Origin: Biformimicrobium ophioploci
Lineage (GTDB): Bacteria; Pseudomonadota; Gammaproteobacteria; Pseudomonadales; Cellvibrionaceae
Length of the DNA stretch: 64,000 nucleotides
Assembly: GCF_030270605.1 (NCBI RefSeq)
Contig: NZ_BSYJ01000001.1
Span: 558,001 to 622,000, forward strand
Direction: 5' to 3'
Under the pieces are notes generated by a model. It did no database searches and was not told the origin of the DNA. It saw only the letters and a list, made by a program, of their open reading frames with translations. Within the stretch, counting starts at the first letter, position 1; every line of letters begins with the position of its first letter. A program made the position numbers and the translations under genes. Shown in pieces: positions 47,476 through 58,408 of this stretch.

Positions 47476-48009
47476 GTGGAACAGTACCGCGGCACCACCA
47501 TTCTCTCCGTCCGCCGGGGCGGCAAAGTCGTTATCGGTGGCGACGGCCAGGTTTCCCTGGGCAATACCATCATGAAGGGCAATGCGCGCAAGGTCCGGCG
47601 CCTGTACAAGGACCGGGTGATCGCGGGCTTTGCCGGCGGCACCGCCGACGCCTTTACCCTGTTCGAGCGCTTCGAGGCCAAGCTCGAGGCACACAATGGC
47701 CAGCTGGTCCGCGCCGCCGTGGAGCTGGCCAAGGACTGGCGCACCGATCGCGCCCTGCGCCGCCTGGAGGCGCTGCTGGCAGTGGCCGACGCCGAGGCTA
47801 GCCTGATTGTCACCGGTAACGGCGATGTGATTCAGCCGGAAGACGACCTGATTGCCATCGGCTCCGGTGGGCCCTTTGCCCAGTCCGCGGCGCGCGCACT
47901 GCTCGACAATACCGAGCTGGATGCGCGCACCATCGTCGAGCAGGGATTGAAAATCGCCGGCGATATTTGTGTGTACACAAACCACAACCACACGATCGAA
48001 GAACTCTGA
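47476..48009 (+). CDS. hslV: ATP-dependent protease subunit HslV with short propeptide
   Basis: 177 residues with a GTG start and GAGGG 6-7 nt before it. Residues MEQYRG precede [37 protein letters not shown]; in E. coli the catalytic Thr follows Met directly, so here a six-residue propeptide must be removed to free Thr7. [22 protein letters not shown] and [17 protein letters not shown] are typical. It is the proteolytic ring of the HslUV protease. Confidence 0.96.
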   Translation: MEQYRGTTILSVRRGGKVVIGGDGQVSLGNTIMKGNARKVRRLYKDRVIAGFAGGTADAFTLFERFEAKLEAHNGQLVRAAVELAKDWRTDRALRRLEALLAVADAEASLIVTGNGDVIQPEDDLIAIGSGGPFAQSAARALLDNTELDARTIVEQGLKIAGDICVYTNHNHTIEEL

Positions 48010-48069
48010 AAGCTAATTTGCTCGCCCTGGTGGCGTTGAAAGCCTGCTCCGAAGTATTGAGAACAAATT

Positions 48070-49380
48070 ATGTCGATGACCCCAAGAGAAATTGTCCACG
48101 AGCTTGACCGTTTTATCGTCGGCCAGGACGACGCCAAGCGTGCCGTTGCCATTGCGTTGCGCAACCGCTGGCGCCGCATGCAGGTGGATGACAACCTGCG
48201 CGCGGAAATTACCCCGAAAAATATCCTGATGATTGGTCCCACCGGTGTGGGCAAGACTGAAATCGCGCGGCGCCTGGCGCGACTGGCCAATGCACCGTTC
48301 ATCAAGGTGGAGGCCACCAAGTTTACCGAGGTGGGTTACGTGGGTCGCGATGTCGAGTCGATCGTGCGCGACCTGGTGGATATGTCCATGAAGCAGGAGC
48401 GCGAGCGCGCCATGGCCGGTGTCGGGCACCGCGCCGCGGATGCCGCCGAGGAGCGCGTACTGGATGCCTTACTGCCGCCGGCGCGGGGGGCTGAATCCAG
48501 CAGCGAAAGCAGCACCCGCCAGCTGTTCCGCAAGAAGCTGCGTGAGGGTGAGCTGGACGACAAGGAAATCGAGATCGACCTGGCCGCTGCCTCCATGGGG
48601 GTGGAGATCATGGCGCCGCCCGGCATGGAAGAGATGACCAACCAGCTGCAGGGCATGTTCCAGAACATGTCGCAGGGCAAGACCAGGAAGCGTAAGGTCA
48701 CGGTCAAGCAGGCGCTGAAGCAGCTGACCGACGAGGAAGCGTCCAAGCTGGTCAATGAGGAAGATATCAAGACCCGCGCCATCGAGGCGGCGGAGCAGAA
48801 CGGTATCGTGTTTATCGACGAGATCGACAAGGTCGCCAAGCGCCAGGAAGGCGCCGGTGCCGACGTCTCCCGCGAGGGTGTGCAGCGCGACCTGCTGCCG
48901 CTGATCGAGGGCAGCACCATCAGCACCAAGCACGGCATGATCAAGACCGACCATATCCTGTTCATCGCGTCCGGTGCCTTCCACCTGGCCAAGCCGTCCG
49001 ACCTGATCCCGGAACTGCAGGGCCGCCTGCCGATCCGCGTGGAGCTGAACGCGCTGACCCCGGGCGACTTCGAGCGTATCCTCACCGAGCCGTCCGCGTC
49101 ACTGACCGAGCAGCACAAGGCACTGCTGTCTACCGAGGGTGTGGAGCTGAAGTTCACCGACGACGGTATCCGCCGTATTGCCGAGGTGGCCTACGAGGTC
49201 AATGAGCGCACCGAGAACATCGGCGCGCGTCGCCTGCACACGGTACTGGAGCGGTTGCTGGAGGAGGTTTCCTTCGATGCCGGCCGCGATGTGAACACTA
49301 TCGTGGTGGACGAGGGCTATGTGGATCGCCACCTGGGCGAACTCAGCACCAACGAGGATCTGTCGCGCTTTATTCTCTGA
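48070..49380 (+). CDS. hslU: ATP-dependent protease ATPase subunit HslU
   Basis: 436 residues. AAA+ unfoldase: [34 protein letters not shown], Walker [17 protein letters not shown], the pore motif GYVGRDVE, the inserted I domain (about 110-240), Walker [15 protein letters not shown] and sensor motifs to the C-terminal hook DLSRFIL, whose last residues insert in HslV. It is 60 nt after hslV and belongs to the same operon. Confidence 0.97.
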   Translation: MSMTPREIVHELDRFIVGQDDAKRAVAIALRNRWRRMQVDDNLRAEITPKNILMIGPTGVGKTEIARRLARLANAPFIKVEATKFTEVGYVGRDVESIVRDLVDMSMKQERERAMAGVGHRAADAAEERVLDALLPPARGAESSSESSTRQLFRKKLREGELDDKEIEIDLAAASMGVEIMAPPGMEEMTNQLQGMFQNMSQGKTRKRKVTVKQALKQLTDEEASKLVNEEDIKTRAIEAAEQNGIVFIDEIDKVAKRQEGAGADVSREGVQRDLLPLIEGSTISTKHGMIKTDHILFIASGAFHLAKPSDLIPELQGRLPIRVELNALTPGDFERILTEPSASLTEQHKALLSTEGVELKFTDDGIRRIAEVAYEVNERTENIGARRLHTVLERLLEEVSFDAGRDVNTIVVDEGYVDRHLGELSTNEDLSRFIL

Positions 49381-49412
49381 GGAGTATTGCGCTGGCCCGA
49401 TTGGAAACTTTT

Positions 49413-49787
49413 ATGCCAAGACCCAGCAAAATCCAGCTCAACCGTGAGGGCAGGACACTCACTCTGCAGTTCCCCGATGCAACCTTCGTGTTGCCGGCGG
49501 AACTGCTGCGGGTACTGTCCCCCAGCGCCGAGGTCCGTGGCCACGGCGCGGAAGAGCCGAAGCTGGTCAGTGGCAAGATCAATGTGGGTATAGAAACGGT
49601 GGAGGCCGCCGGACGCTATGCCCTCAAGATCGTGTTCGACGACGGCCACGATACCGGCCTCTACACCTGGGATTACCTTTACCAGATGGGCCGCGACCAG
49701 GACCAGCTGTGGGCCGAATACCAGCGCCGGCTGGAGGCCGCGGGAGCCGGTCGCGATCCGGACGTGGGTGTTGTGCGGTTTGTCTGA
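49413..49787 (+). CDS. DUF971 family protein
   Basis: 124 residues from ATG 49413, with GGA 8 nt before it; a TTG at 49401 is also in frame. DUF971 is the small N-terminal domain found in gamma-butyrobetaine hydroxylase and in some Fe-S carriers: KIQLNREGRTLTLQFPDATFVLPAELLRVLSPSAEV and GRYALKIVFDDGHDTGLYTWDYLYQMG. Residues around GLYTWDYL are the most conserved. It is found after hslU in Pseudomonas as well. Function unclear. Confidence 0.88.
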   Translation: MPRPSKIQLNREGRTLTLQFPDATFVLPAELLRVLSPSAEVRGHGAEEPKLVSGKINVGIETVEAAGRYALKIVFDDGHDTGLYTWDYLYQMGRDQDQLWAEYQRRLEAAGAGRDPDVGVVRFV

Positions 49788-49882
49788 GCTTGTCCTGAAT
49801 TAACCAGAGCTCGACCCTTCCCGTCCGTGGCCGCCGCGGCCACCGCAGTAAAATCCTCTCTTTTGCCCAGCAGGTACCAGAC

Positions 49883-51250
49883 GTGGCCGATTACCAGATC
49901 CTCAACCCCTACAATGGCGAGCTGCTAGAGTCCTTCGACTTTGATACCGAGGCGCAGGTCGCGGAGAAAATCGCCCTGCTCAAGCACGGCCGCGCGACCC
50001 AGAAGGCGCTGACAGCCTGCCGCCGCTCGGAAATCCTGCTGCGCCTGGCAGAGCTGCTGCGCGAAAACAGCGAGCAGGTGGCCCGTGCGATCTGCGCGGA
50101 AACCGGCAAGACCATCAGTGACAGCCGCATCGAGATCGACCGGGCCTGCAATACCCTGCTCGCGAGCGGTATGGAAGCGCGCATGATCAGTGGGGAGGCG
50201 CTGGACTCCGATGCCTACAGTCCCGCGCGCGGCAAAATCGGTGTGGTGCTGTGGAAACCCATCGGCACCGTGCTGTGTATCACGCCGTTCAATTTCCCGA
50301 TCAATATTGCCGCGCACAAGCTCGGCCCTGCATTTGCCGCGGGCAATACCATCCTGTTCAAGCCGGGCCCGCAGAACCTGTCGTCGGCGCGATTGCTGGT
50401 GGACCTGTGCTACCAGGCCGGCATTCCGGAAGATTGCCTGCAACTGGCGGTGCCGGATATCCCGGCCACCAGCTTTGCCGTGGCGCACCGTGAAATCCAT
50501 TGCATCAACTTCACCGGCGGCACCGCCGCGGCCAACGCCATCGCCGCGCAGGCCGGCTACAAGAAAATGCTGTTTGAACTCGGTGGTAACGACCCGCTGA
50601 TCGTGATGCCGGACGCAGACCTGGACGCCGCGGTAAACGCGACCATCAATCAGCGCTTCGCCACCGCCGGGCAGCGCTGTACTGCGGCCAAGCGCCTGTT
50701 TGTGCATGCGCAGGTGTTCGAGCAGTTCCGCGACAAGCTCAAGGCGGCCACGGAAAAACTCACGGTCGGCAACCCGGCCGAAGATGCCACGTTTGTCGGC
50801 CCGCTGATCCACAAGGCTGCCGCCGATGAAGTGGAGTCGCGCATCGCCGGCGCCATCGCCCTGGGTGCGGTGCTGGTGAGTGGCGGCAAGCGCGAAGGCA
50901 ACATCATCTGGCCGACCCTGCTGGAAAATGTATCGCCGCAAGCCGAGCTGGTGGCCGAGGAAACCTTCGGGCCGGTGGTGCCGTTGCAGCGGTTCGACGA
51001 TCTCGACAGCGTCATCGAACAGGTCAACAGCTCCGATTACGGCTTGCAGGCTGGCGTCTTCACCCAGAACCTTGCCGTCGCGCGCGAGTTGTTCGAATCC
51101 CTCGAAGTCGGCACCCTCGCGGTCAACGACGGCCCGGGTTTTCGCGCCGAACACTTCCCGTTTGGCGGTGTGAAGGAAAGCGGCATCGGCCGTGAAGGTG
51201 TGCGCTACGCGATTCGGGAGATGAGCGTGACCAAGACACTGGTGATCTAA
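49883..51250 (+). CDS. NAD(P)-dependent aldehyde dehydrogenase (PhnY/lactaldehyde-type)
   Basis: 455 residues with a GTG start and AGGT 7 nt upstream. Aldehyde dehydrogenase motifs: GTVLCITPFNFPINIAAHKLGPAFAAGNTILFKPG (cofactor site), catalytic glutamate in LFELGGNDP, nucleophile Cys in FATAGQRCTAAKRLF, AEETFGPVVPL and the C-terminal FPFGGVKESGIGREGVRYAIREMSVTK. The end resembles phosphonoacetaldehyde and lactaldehyde dehydrogenases, but no phosphonate genes are near. The substrate cannot be assigned. Confidence 0.85.
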   Translation: MADYQILNPYNGELLESFDFDTEAQVAEKIALLKHGRATQKALTACRRSEILLRLAELLRENSEQVARAICAETGKTISDSRIEIDRACNTLLASGMEARMISGEALDSDAYSPARGKIGVVLWKPIGTVLCITPFNFPINIAAHKLGPAFAAGNTILFKPGPQNLSSARLLVDLCYQAGIPEDCLQLAVPDIPATSFAVAHREIHCINFTGGTAAANAIAAQAGYKKMLFELGGNDPLIVMPDADLDAAVNATINQRFATAGQRCTAAKRLFVHAQVFEQFRDKLKAATEKLTVGNPAEDATFVGPLIHKAAADEVESRIAGAIALGAVLVSGGKREGNIIWPTLLENVSPQAELVAEETFGPVVPLQRFDDLDSVIEQVNSSDYGLQAGVFTQNLAVARELFESLEVGTLAVNDGPGFRAEHFPFGGVKESGIGREGVRYAIREMSVTKTLVI

Positions 51251-51259
51251 CCTGCACCG

Positions 51260-51283
51260 AGGCGAGCCGGGGCTCGCCTTTCG
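51260..51283. terminator. Hairpin between convergent aldehyde dehydrogenase genes
   Basis: AGGCGAGCC (51260-51268), GG, GGCTCGCCT (51271-51279) then TTC. The stem is strong but the T-run is short. Confidence 0.6.
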
Positions 51284-51306
51284 GTCAGGCCGAATAAATA
51301 TCTTAT

Positions 51307-52662
51307 CTATTGTTTGCCGATACTGACGGTCCGCACCTGCGCAAACTGGTGATCGCCCTCGGCGCCTCCGTGGTAACCGTAGCCGCTCTGCTTGGCGCCC
51401 ACCCAGGGTGAGCCATTGGCGCCGTGGCAGCTCTTGTTGATGCCGATCATGCCGGCGTCCAGCTGGCGCGCGACCTGCATGGCATGGCCCTTCTCGCCGA
51501 ACACCACCGCACCGAGCCCGTAGATGGAGTCATTCGCGAGTGTGATCGCCTCTTCATCTGTACCAAAGCGGCGCACGCAGGCCACCGGACCGAAGGTTTC
51601 CTCGCGCATGATGCGCATGGTGTCTTTGACCCGCAGCACGGTCGGCAGGATATAGCCGTCGGGCATGGTGTCGGGCATATGCATGACTTCGGCGCCCTCG
51701 GCCACAGCCTCCTCGATCTGGCCGAGCACATGGCGGCGCTGGAAATCCGCGACCATCGGTCCCATTTCGCTAGCGTTGTCGCCGGGTCGCACTTCGATTT
51801 TGCGGGTGTTCTGCAGCAGCAACTGTTCAAATTTCTCGGCCACGCTTTCGTGTACATAGATGCGCTCGATGCTGACGCAGACCTGGCCGCAATTGCTGAA
51901 ACTGTTGGTGGCGGCGAGCCGCGCTGCGGCCTCGATGTCGGCATCGTCCAGCACGATCAGGGGGTCCTTGCCGCCCAGTTCCAGGATGACCCGTTTGAAT
52001 TGCGGTGCGGCATCGGCAAGGATCTGCTGGCCTGCGCGGCGTGAACCGGTAAAGGCGATCAGCTGCACGTTCGCATTGACCAGCGCGCGGCCGTGGTCCT
52101 TGCCGCCCTCCACCAGCTGCAGCACGTTTTCGGGCAGTACCGCCTGCAATGCCTGGGCGTAGGCCCGTCCTGCCAGTGGGGTGCATTCGGAGGCCTTGAG
52201 CACTACGGTGTTGCCGGCCATCAATGCCGGTATCACCATCCACTGGATCATGGATACCGGGAAATTCCAGGGTGTGATGGCAGCACAGACTCCGAGGGGA
52301 TCGTAATAAAGCGTGGTCTCTGTGTGCGCGTCCTCGATCTTGCGCGGTGCCAGGCTTTGCACCAGCCCGTCAAGCGTGGCGGCCAGGGTGCTGTGGCAGT
52401 AGTTGGCTTCACTCATGGCGTTACTGATGGGCTTGCCCATTTCCGCCGAAATCAGCCCGGCGATATCCGCAGCACGTGCTTTCAGTTCAGGAATCGCCTG
52501 TTTCAGGCAGTCTGCACGTTCCTGCAGGCTCAATGCGCGCCAGCCAGGCAGGGCGCGCCGTGCATCAGCCACCATGGCGTCGACCTGATCGAGCGGGGTG
52601 CAGCGTATTTCTTCCAGGATGTCGCCTGTATAGGCGCTTCGTGAAACCAGCGTCTGGGTCAT
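51307..52662 (-). CDS. Aldehyde dehydrogenase (succinate-semialdehyde-type)
   Basis: 451 residues. GVCAAITPWNFPVSMIQWMVIPALMAGNTVVLKASECTP, ILELGGKDPLIVLDDADIEAAARLAATNSFSNCGQVCVSIERIYVH (catalytic Glu and Cys), MREETFGPVACVRRFG and WVGAKQSGYGYHGGAEGDHQFAQVRTVSI. It belongs to the broad ALDH superfamily; the closest-looking groups oxidise succinate semialdehyde or similar short aldehydes. It faces the other dehydrogenase tail to tail, and its start is divergent from fumC. Confidence 0.85.
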   Translation of the reverse strand: MTQTLVSRSAYTGDILEEIRCTPLDQVDAMVADARRALPGWRALSLQERADCLKQAIPELKARAADIAGLISAEMGKPISNAMSEANYCHSTLAATLDGLVQSLAPRKIEDAHTETTLYYDPLGVCAAITPWNFPVSMIQWMVIPALMAGNTVVLKASECTPLAGRAYAQALQAVLPENVLQLVEGGKDHGRALVNANVQLIAFTGSRRAGQQILADAAPQFKRVILELGGKDPLIVLDDADIEAAARLAATNSFSNCGQVCVSIERIYVHESVAEKFEQLLLQNTRKIEVRPGDNASEMGPMVADFQRRHVLGQIEEAVAEGAEVMHMPDTMPDGYILPTVLRVKDTMRIMREETFGPVACVRRFGTDEEAITLANDSIYGLGAVVFGEKGHAMQVARQLDAGMIGINKSCHGANGSPWVGAKQSGYGYHGGAEGDHQFAQVRTVSIGKQ

Positions 52663-52751
52663 CTCTCAAGCTCCGGTGCAGAGTGCGTTGCGCGCATGAT
52701 AGCGCAGTCACCGGGTCTAGACTGAATCCGTAAAATGAAAGGGAGGCACTA

Positions 52752-54179
52752 ATGGCAATGCGAAAGGCGGTGCGGGAGACGATGCGAAAAGAGCGGGACA
52801 GCCTGGGTACGGTACAGGTGCCGGCGGACTGTCTGTGGGGCGCCCAGACCGAGCGCAGCCGGCGTAATTTTCGTATCGGGCTGGATACCGGTATTGGCAG
52901 GATGCCGCTGGCGCTGATTCACGCCTATGCCATCGAAAAGAGTGCGGCCGCGCGGGCCAACTGCGCGCTGGGGGTGCTGGCGCCGGAGAAGTGTGCCCTG
53001 ATCGAGCGCGTGTGCGATGAAATCCTGGCGGGCGAGCACGATGACCAGTTTCCGCTGGCGGTGTGGCAGACCGGCTCCGGTACCCAGACCAATATGAACC
53101 TCAACGAGGTGATCGCCAACCGCGCCTGCCAGCTTGAGGGCGGCAGCCTTGTCGATGGCGGCGAGCGCCCGCTGCACCCCAACGATGACGTGAACCGCTC
53201 GCAATCGAGTAACGACAGCTTCCCCACCGCCATGCATATCGCCGCCTACCGGATGCTGTCGGGCCGGCTCGTACCGGCGCTGGAAAACCTGAGCCATGCG
53301 CTGGCGGCGCGCGCGGAAGTGTTTGCGGATACCGTCAAGATCGGCCGCACCCACATGATGGATGCCACGCCGCTGACGCTCGGGCAGGAGTTTTCCGGTT
53401 ATGCGCGCCAGGTGCAGATGGGCCTGGAGGCGCTGCGCAACAGCTTCACGCACCTGGCGGAGCTGCCCATCGGCGGCACGGCGGTGGGCACCGGCATTAA
53501 CGCGCCGGCGGGCTTTGCCGCGCGGGCGGTGGAATATATCGCCGCGGATACTGGGTTGCCGTTTGTCGAGGCGCAGAACCGCTTTGCGGGCCTGGCCGCG
53601 CACGATGCGCTGGTGGAAGCCCACGCGGCACTCAAGCAGCTGGCGGTGGCGCTGATGAAGGTCGCCGGCGATATCCGCCTGCTGGCTTCCGGTCCGCGCT
53701 GCAGCATTGGTGAGATCCGCCTGCCCGCCAACGAGCCCGGCTCCTCCATCATGCCGGGCAAGGTCAACCCGACCCAGTGCGAGGCCATGACCATGGTGTG
53801 CGCCCGGGTGATTGGCAACGATGCGGGCATGGCGGTGGCGGGCATGAGTGGCCAGCTGGAGCTGAACGTGTTCAAGCCGATGATGATCGCCACGCTGCTG
53901 GAGTCGGCGGAACTGCTGGCGGATGCGGCAGGTTCGTTCGAGCAGCATTGTGTCAGCGGTATCGAGGCGGACAGCGAGCGCATCCGCGCACACCTGGACA
54001 ATTCCCTGATGCTGGTGACGGCGCTCAACCCGCATATCGGCTACGACCGCGCCGCGCATATCGCCAAACTGGCGCATGAGCAGGGCATTACCCTGCGCGA
54101 GGCCGCCGTCGCTTCGGGCGAGGTGTCTGCGGAGGACTTCGACCGCTGGGTGCAGCCGCAGGATATGCTCGGTCGCTGA
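52752..54179 (+). CDS. fumC: Class II fumarate hydratase
   Basis: 475 residues with GGAGG 5 nt before ATG. Iron-independent fumarase: [89 protein letters not shown] and the catalytic [17 protein letters not shown]. It has about 12 extra N-terminal residues. The class II form often serves under oxidative stress or low iron (known of the family). A 151-bp gap with a small CCAATAACTCC tandem repeat follows. Confidence 0.95.
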   Translation: MAMRKAVRETMRKERDSLGTVQVPADCLWGAQTERSRRNFRIGLDTGIGRMPLALIHAYAIEKSAAARANCALGVLAPEKCALIERVCDEILAGEHDDQFPLAVWQTGSGTQTNMNLNEVIANRACQLEGGSLVDGGERPLHPNDDVNRSQSSNDSFPTAMHIAAYRMLSGRLVPALENLSHALAARAEVFADTVKIGRTHMMDATPLTLGQEFSGYARQVQMGLEALRNSFTHLAELPIGGTAVGTGINAPAGFAARAVEYIAADTGLPFVEAQNRFAGLAAHDALVEAHAALKQLAVALMKVAGDIRLLASGPRCSIGEIRLPANEPGSSIMPGKVNPTQCEAMTMVCARVIGNDAGMAVAGMSGQLELNVFKPMMIATLLESAELLADAAGSFEQHCVSGIEADSERIRAHLDNSLMLVTALNPHIGYDRAAHIAKLAHEQGITLREAAVASGEVSAEDFDRWVQPQDMLGR

Positions 54180-54330
54180 CGGGTGCGGGTACCCGGTTTG
54201 TATGCCTGATTAGTGCGCCAATAACTCCGCCAATAACTCCACAGCGGTGTACAATGGGCGGCTGTGGCGCCAGTGTGCCAGCAATCAGAGATACCCGCGC
54301 GTCAGCGCGCAGCGATACAGAGCCCAGTCG

Positions 54331-55080
54331 ATGACAGATCCCAGGAAAACCCATTTCGGATTCGAGCAGGTACCGGTCGGGGAGAAAGCCTCCCGCGTGG
54401 CAGGCGTATTCCACTCGGTCGCCGCCAAGTACGACCTGATGAACGACCTGATGTCGGGCGGCATCCACCGGCTGTGGAAGCGCTTCACCATCGAGATGTC
54501 GGCGGCGCGCCCGGGGCAGCGCATACTGGATATCGCCGGCGGCACCGGTGACCTCACCGCAAAGTTTTCCCGCATCGTTGGCGCCGAGGGCCAGGTCATC
54601 CTCGCCGACATCAATGATTCCATGCTCAGGGTCGGGCGCGACAAGCTGCTCGATCACGGCATCGCCGGCAATGTGCACACGGTGCAGGCGGACGCCCAGT
54701 ACCTGCCGTTCCCGGATAACCACTTCGATTGCATCACCATCGCATTCGGCCTGCGCAACGTCACCGACAAGGACTTGGCACTGCGCTCCATGTACCGCGT
54801 GCTCAAGCCCGGCGGCCGCCTGCTGGTGCTGGAATTCTCCAAGCCGGAGTCCAGCCTGCTGGGCAAGGTATACGACGAATATTCCTTCCGTATTTTGCCG
54901 CACATGGGCCAGCTGATTGCCGGCGACGCCGACAGCTACCGCTACCTGGCGGAGAGTATCCGCATGCACCCGGACCAGGAAACCCTCAAAGGCATGATGG
55001 AGGATGCCGGTTTCTCCGGCTGCGAGTACCACAACATGACCGGGGGCATCGTCGCCCTGCACAAGGGCATCAAGCCCTGA
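54331..55080 (+). CDS. ubiE: Ubiquinone/menaquinone C-methyltransferase UbiE
   Basis: 249 residues from ATG 54331 ([52 protein letters not shown]). SAM-binding [50 protein letters not shown] and [15 protein letters not shown]. It methylates the demethylated benzoquinol ring in ubiquinone synthesis. First gene of the ubiE-ubiJ-ubiB block. Confidence 0.97.
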   Translation: MTDPRKTHFGFEQVPVGEKASRVAGVFHSVAAKYDLMNDLMSGGIHRLWKRFTIEMSAARPGQRILDIAGGTGDLTAKFSRIVGAEGQVILADINDSMLRVGRDKLLDHGIAGNVHTVQADAQYLPFPDNHFDCITIAFGLRNVTDKDLALRSMYRVLKPGGRLLVLEFSKPESSLLGKVYDEYSFRILPHMGQLIAGDADSYRYLAESIRMHPDQETLKGMMEDAGFSGCEYHNMTGGIVALHKGIKP

Positions 55081-55121
55081 CGCCTATTCGGCATCGCCAA
55101 CAGGCCAACTGGACAAAGGAT

Positions 55122-55754
55122 ATGGACCCTTCAATTGGCGCAGCCGCCAGCGCGGCGATCGAGAGCGCCATCAACCGCGCGCTTCGCTACGACCCGGCAA
55201 GCCGCGCGCGCCTGCAGAAACTCGCCGGCAAGGTGCTGGGGGTGGAACTGACTGCCCCGCGGGGCACCTGGTACTGCGTTTTCTCTGACGGCGAGCAGGT
55301 CGTCACGGTACACAACCACTGGGAAGGCGCGGTGACCACCCGCCTGACCGGCTCTGCCACCGCGTTGCTGCGGCTGTTACGCGAGGATGGCGCCACCGCG
55401 CCCAAGCTGGGTATTTCCGTAATGGGCTCCACTGCCCTGCTGGCAGAACTGCAGGCAGCGCTCGGCGACCTCGACATCGACTGGGAAGAGGCGCTGGCAG
55501 AATCCCTGGGCGATGTCCCCGCCCATACCATTGGCCAGGCGCTGCGCAGTGCCGGCGCCTGGTTGGGCGGCATTGCCAGTCGCGGGCCACGGCATATGGC
55601 GGAGGCCGCGACCGAAGAGTGGCGTGTCAGCCCGCCGCGGGCCCAGTTCGAGGCGTTTGTCGACGACCTTGCCGATACCTCGCTGGCGCTGGATCGGCTC
55701 GCGGCGCGGGTCGAACTGCTGCGTAGCAAGATGGCAGCGAGGCGCGACGGCTGA
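55122..55754 (+). CDS. ubiJ: Ubiquinone biosynthesis accessory factor UbiJ (SCP2-type)
   Basis: 210 residues from ATG 55122 ([43 protein letters not shown]). An N-terminal SCP2 lipid-binding domain (to about 110) precedes a helical end ([26 protein letters not shown]). UbiJ with UbiK helps assemble the soluble Ubi complex and carries lipid intermediates. Its stop overlaps the ubiB start (TGATG), so translation is coupled. Confidence 0.93.
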   Translation: MDPSIGAAASAAIESAINRALRYDPASRARLQKLAGKVLGVELTAPRGTWYCVFSDGEQVVTVHNHWEGAVTTRLTGSATALLRLLREDGATAPKLGISVMGSTALLAELQAALGDLDIDWEEALAESLGDVPAHTIGQALRSAGAWLGGIASRGPRHMAEAATEEWRVSPPRAQFEAFVDDLADTSLALDRLAARVELLRSKMAARRDG

Positions 55755-57373
55755 TGCCCCTCGGACGTTCCCTCAAGATCGCGCAGGTTTTTGCGCGCTA
55801 CCGCCTCGACACCTTTATACCTGCCGGCGCACGGCCGCTGTGGCTGCGCGCGTTACTGGCGCCGGTCAAACTGATGCCGCAGCCGGAACTGAGCCGCGGC
55901 GCGCGCCTGCGCCACGCGCTGGAGGAACTGGGCCCGGTCTTCGTCAAGTTTGGCCAGTTGCTCTCCACCCGTCCGGACCTGTTGCCGCCGGATATGGTGT
56001 CCGAGCTGGACCAGCTGCAGGACAACGTGGCGCCCTTCGACCCGGATGTGTGTATCGCGCTGATCGAGGAGGCCCTGGAGCAGCCACTGGACGAGGCGTT
56101 TGCAAGTTTCGAGCGTGAGCCGCTGGCATCGGCATCCGTCGCCCAGGTGCACGCCGCAACCCTGCCCGGTGGCGAGGATGTGGTGGTCAAGGTGGTGCGC
56201 CCGGGCATCGAGGCGGTGATCGACCAGGACCTGCGCCTGCTGCGTTTTATTGCCGGTCTGGCGCATCGCTACCTGCCGGACGGGCGTCGCCTGCGCCCGG
56301 TGGAAGTAGTGGATGACTACGAGCACACCATCAAGGACGAGCTGGACCTGGTGAAGGAAGCGGCCAATGCCGCACAACTGAAACGTAACTTTGCCAACTC
56401 GCCGCTGCTGTATGTGCCGGAAGTGCACTGGGACCACACCCGCACCAATGTGCTGGTGCTGGAGCGCATCGACGGCATCCCGGTCACGGACCTGGCGCAG
56501 CTGTCGGCGCAGGACACCAATATGCCGCTGCTGGCGGAGCGCGGTGTGGAAATCTTCTTCAAGCAGGTGTTCGAACACAACTTCTTCCACGCCGACATGC
56601 ACCCGGGCAACATCTTCGTGTCGCGCCGCCATCCTGAGCGCCCGCAATATATCGCCATCGACACAGCCATTGTCGGCAGCCTCACCCGCGAGGATCAGTA
56701 CTACCTGGCGCGCAACCTGCTGGCCATGTTCCGGCGCGACTACAAGCTGGTGGCGGAGCTGCACGTGCAGAGTGGCTGGGTTGCGGCGGATACGCCGATC
56801 AATGCGTTCGAATCCGCGATCCGTTCGGTATGCGAACCCATCTTTGAAAAACCGCTGGGCGAAATTTCCTTCGCGCGGGTGATGATCAGCCTGTTCCAGA
56901 CCGCGCGCAAATTCGAAATGGAAGTGCAGCCGCAGCTGGTCCTGCTGCAGAAGACCCTGCTCAATATCGAGGGCCTGGGCCGCCAGCTTTACCCGCAGCT
57001 CGACCTGTGGAAGACTGCGCATCCATTTCTCGAGCGCTGGCTGCGTAACCGCGTGCACCCGCGCACCCTGTGGGGCGAGGTGCAGCGCTACGGGCCGGAA
57101 TGGCTGGAAAAATTCCCGCAGATACCGCAGCTGATTTTTTCCTCGCTCGAGCAGGCACGTGAACTGGCACCCAGGGTTCAGTCATTGAGCGACGACCTGG
57201 CCGGGCGCCGCGAGAAGGCGCGGGGACAGCGCCGACGCTGGCTGCTGGCGGGCCTGCTGGCACTCGCTGCCGCGCTGCCAATGTGGCCGGAACTGGTTGA
57301 CTGGTTCGCCGAACTGCCGCCGCTCAGCTTGGGATTGGGTGCCGCGGCGGCGATACTGTTGTTGTGGCGCTGA
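55754..57373 (+). CDS. ubiB: Ubiquinone biosynthesis kinase-like ATPase UbiB
   Basis: 539 residues. ADCK/ABC1 family: KxGQ motif in [31 protein letters not shown], the Ala-rich loop [35 protein letters not shown], catalytic [12 protein letters not shown] and the metal-binding [10 protein letters not shown] (the DFG-like position reads DTA). Two C-terminal membrane helices ([34 protein letters not shown]). It supports extraction of coenzyme Q precursors from the membrane. Confidence 0.96.
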   Translation: MPLGRSLKIAQVFARYRLDTFIPAGARPLWLRALLAPVKLMPQPELSRGARLRHALEELGPVFVKFGQLLSTRPDLLPPDMVSELDQLQDNVAPFDPDVCIALIEEALEQPLDEAFASFEREPLASASVAQVHAATLPGGEDVVVKVVRPGIEAVIDQDLRLLRFIAGLAHRYLPDGRRLRPVEVVDDYEHTIKDELDLVKEAANAAQLKRNFANSPLLYVPEVHWDHTRTNVLVLERIDGIPVTDLAQLSAQDTNMPLLAERGVEIFFKQVFEHNFFHADMHPGNIFVSRRHPERPQYIAIDTAIVGSLTREDQYYLARNLLAMFRRDYKLVAELHVQSGWVAADTPINAFESAIRSVCEPIFEKPLGEISFARVMISLFQTARKFEMEVQPQLVLLQKTLLNIEGLGRQLYPQLDLWKTAHPFLERWLRNRVHPRTLWGEVQRYGPEWLEKFPQIPQLIFSSLEQARELAPRVQSLSDDLAGRREKARGQRRRWLLAGLLALAAALPMWPELVDWFAELPPLSLGLGAAAAILLLWR

Positions 57374-57402
57374 ATACATGAACGTCGCAGCAAGGAACAA
57401 GA

Positions 57403-57783
57403 ATGGATTTTCTCGAACAGGTTAAATGGAACAGCGACGGTCTCGCGCCCGCGATCGCGCAGGATGCAGAGACTGGCCGCATCCTGATGCTGGCGTGGAT
57501 GAATCGTGAAGCCCTCGCCCTCAGCGCGAAGGAACAGCGCGCCGTTTACTGGTCGCGCTCGCGCCAGGCACTGTGGCGCAAGGGTGAGTCGTCCGGGCAT
57601 GTGCAGCACATCCGGGAAATTCGCTTAGACTGCGATGCGGATGCCATCGTCCTGCAGGTTGAGCAGGTGGGCGGTATTGCCTGCCATACAGGTCGCGAAA
57701 GCTGCTTCTACCAGCGCCTGGAAGGGGATCGCTGGGTAACCGTGGAAGCGCCGCGGAAGGATGCTCGGGAGATTTACGGATGA
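57403..57783 (+). CDS. hisI: Phosphoribosyl-AMP cyclohydrolase
   Basis: 126 residues with AAGGA 6 nt before ATG. Third step of histidine synthesis. [76 protein letters not shown] contains the Asp metal ligands (DCDAD) and the zinc cysteines. As in Pseudomonas it is separate from hisE, with which it overlaps by 4 nt, and lies away from other his genes. Confidence 0.97.
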   Translation: MDFLEQVKWNSDGLAPAIAQDAETGRILMLAWMNREALALSAKEQRAVYWSRSRQALWRKGESSGHVQHIREIRLDCDADAIVLQVEQVGGIACHTGRESCFYQRLEGDRWVTVEAPRKDAREIYG

Positions 57784-58115
57784 GTGACGTACTGGCGCAA
57801 CTGCAGCAGGTACTGGAGGCACGCAAGGCCGCGGCCGATCCGGATTCGTCCTATGTGGCCAGCCTGCACGCAAAGGGCCTCAACAAGATACTGGAGAAAG
57901 TGGGCGAGGAATCTGTAGAGACCTTGCTCGCAGCCAAGGACGCGCACACCAGTGGCGACAACAGCGACCTGGTGTATGAAACCGCCGACCTGTGGTTTCA
58001 CACACTGGTGATGCTGTCGCACCTGGGTGCCACGGCAGAGGATGTACTGGCCGAACTGGCGCGACGTTTCGACCTGTCCGGGTTACAGGAAAAAGCGCAG
58101 CGCGAAAAAAACTAG
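57780..58115 (+). CDS. hisE: Phosphoribosyl-ATP pyrophosphatase
   Basis: 111 residues, starting within the hisI stop (ATGA), with GGGAG 8 nt upstream. Second step of histidine synthesis. [38 protein letters not shown] and [20 protein letters not shown] show the MazG-like EExxE..ExxD metal motif. A tatABC operon follows 12 nt later, as in Pseudomonas. Confidence 0.97.
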   Translation: MSDVLAQLQQVLEARKAAADPDSSYVASLHAKGLNKILEKVGEESVETLLAAKDAHTSGDNSDLVYETADLWFHTLVMLSHLGATAEDVLAELARRFDLSGLQEKAQREKN

Positions 58116-58127
58116 AAGGAGAAGGTT

Positions 58128-58373
58128 ATGGGTATCAGCTGGCAACAACTGCTGATTGTACTGGTCATCGTATTGCTGCTGTTCGGCACCAAGAAGCTGC
58201 GCAATCTCGGCGGCGATCTGGGTGGCGCGGTCAAGGGCTTCAAGAAAGCCATGAAGGACGAGGAAGAAGGCAAGGACGAGAGCAAGGACGAACCAAAGAA
58301 CCTCGAGCAGCAGGACGCCGACAAGGCTGGCACGCAGCAGAAAACCGAGGTCAAGGATAAGGACAAGTCCTGA
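58128..58373 (+). CDS. tatA: Twin-arginine translocase subunit TatA
   Basis: 81 residues with AAGGAGAAGG before ATG. One membrane helix ([20 protein letters not shown]), the [24 protein letters not shown] hinge and amphipathic helix, then a charged tail ([20 protein letters not shown]). It forms the pore for folded proteins with a twin-arginine signal. Confidence 0.96.
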   Translation: MGISWQQLLIVLVIVLLLFGTKKLRNLGGDLGGAVKGFKKAMKDEEEGKDESKDEPKNLEQQDADKAGTQQKTEVKDKDKS

Positions 58374-58408
58374 GCCCCGTCGGGTGCGGGCGAACCTAGT
58401 GTCATATC

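Noticed and set aside
54213-54240. Tandem CCAATAACTCC repeat as a regulatory site
   Set aside because: Only two short copies, probably local slippage; no relation to ubiE regulation can be argued.
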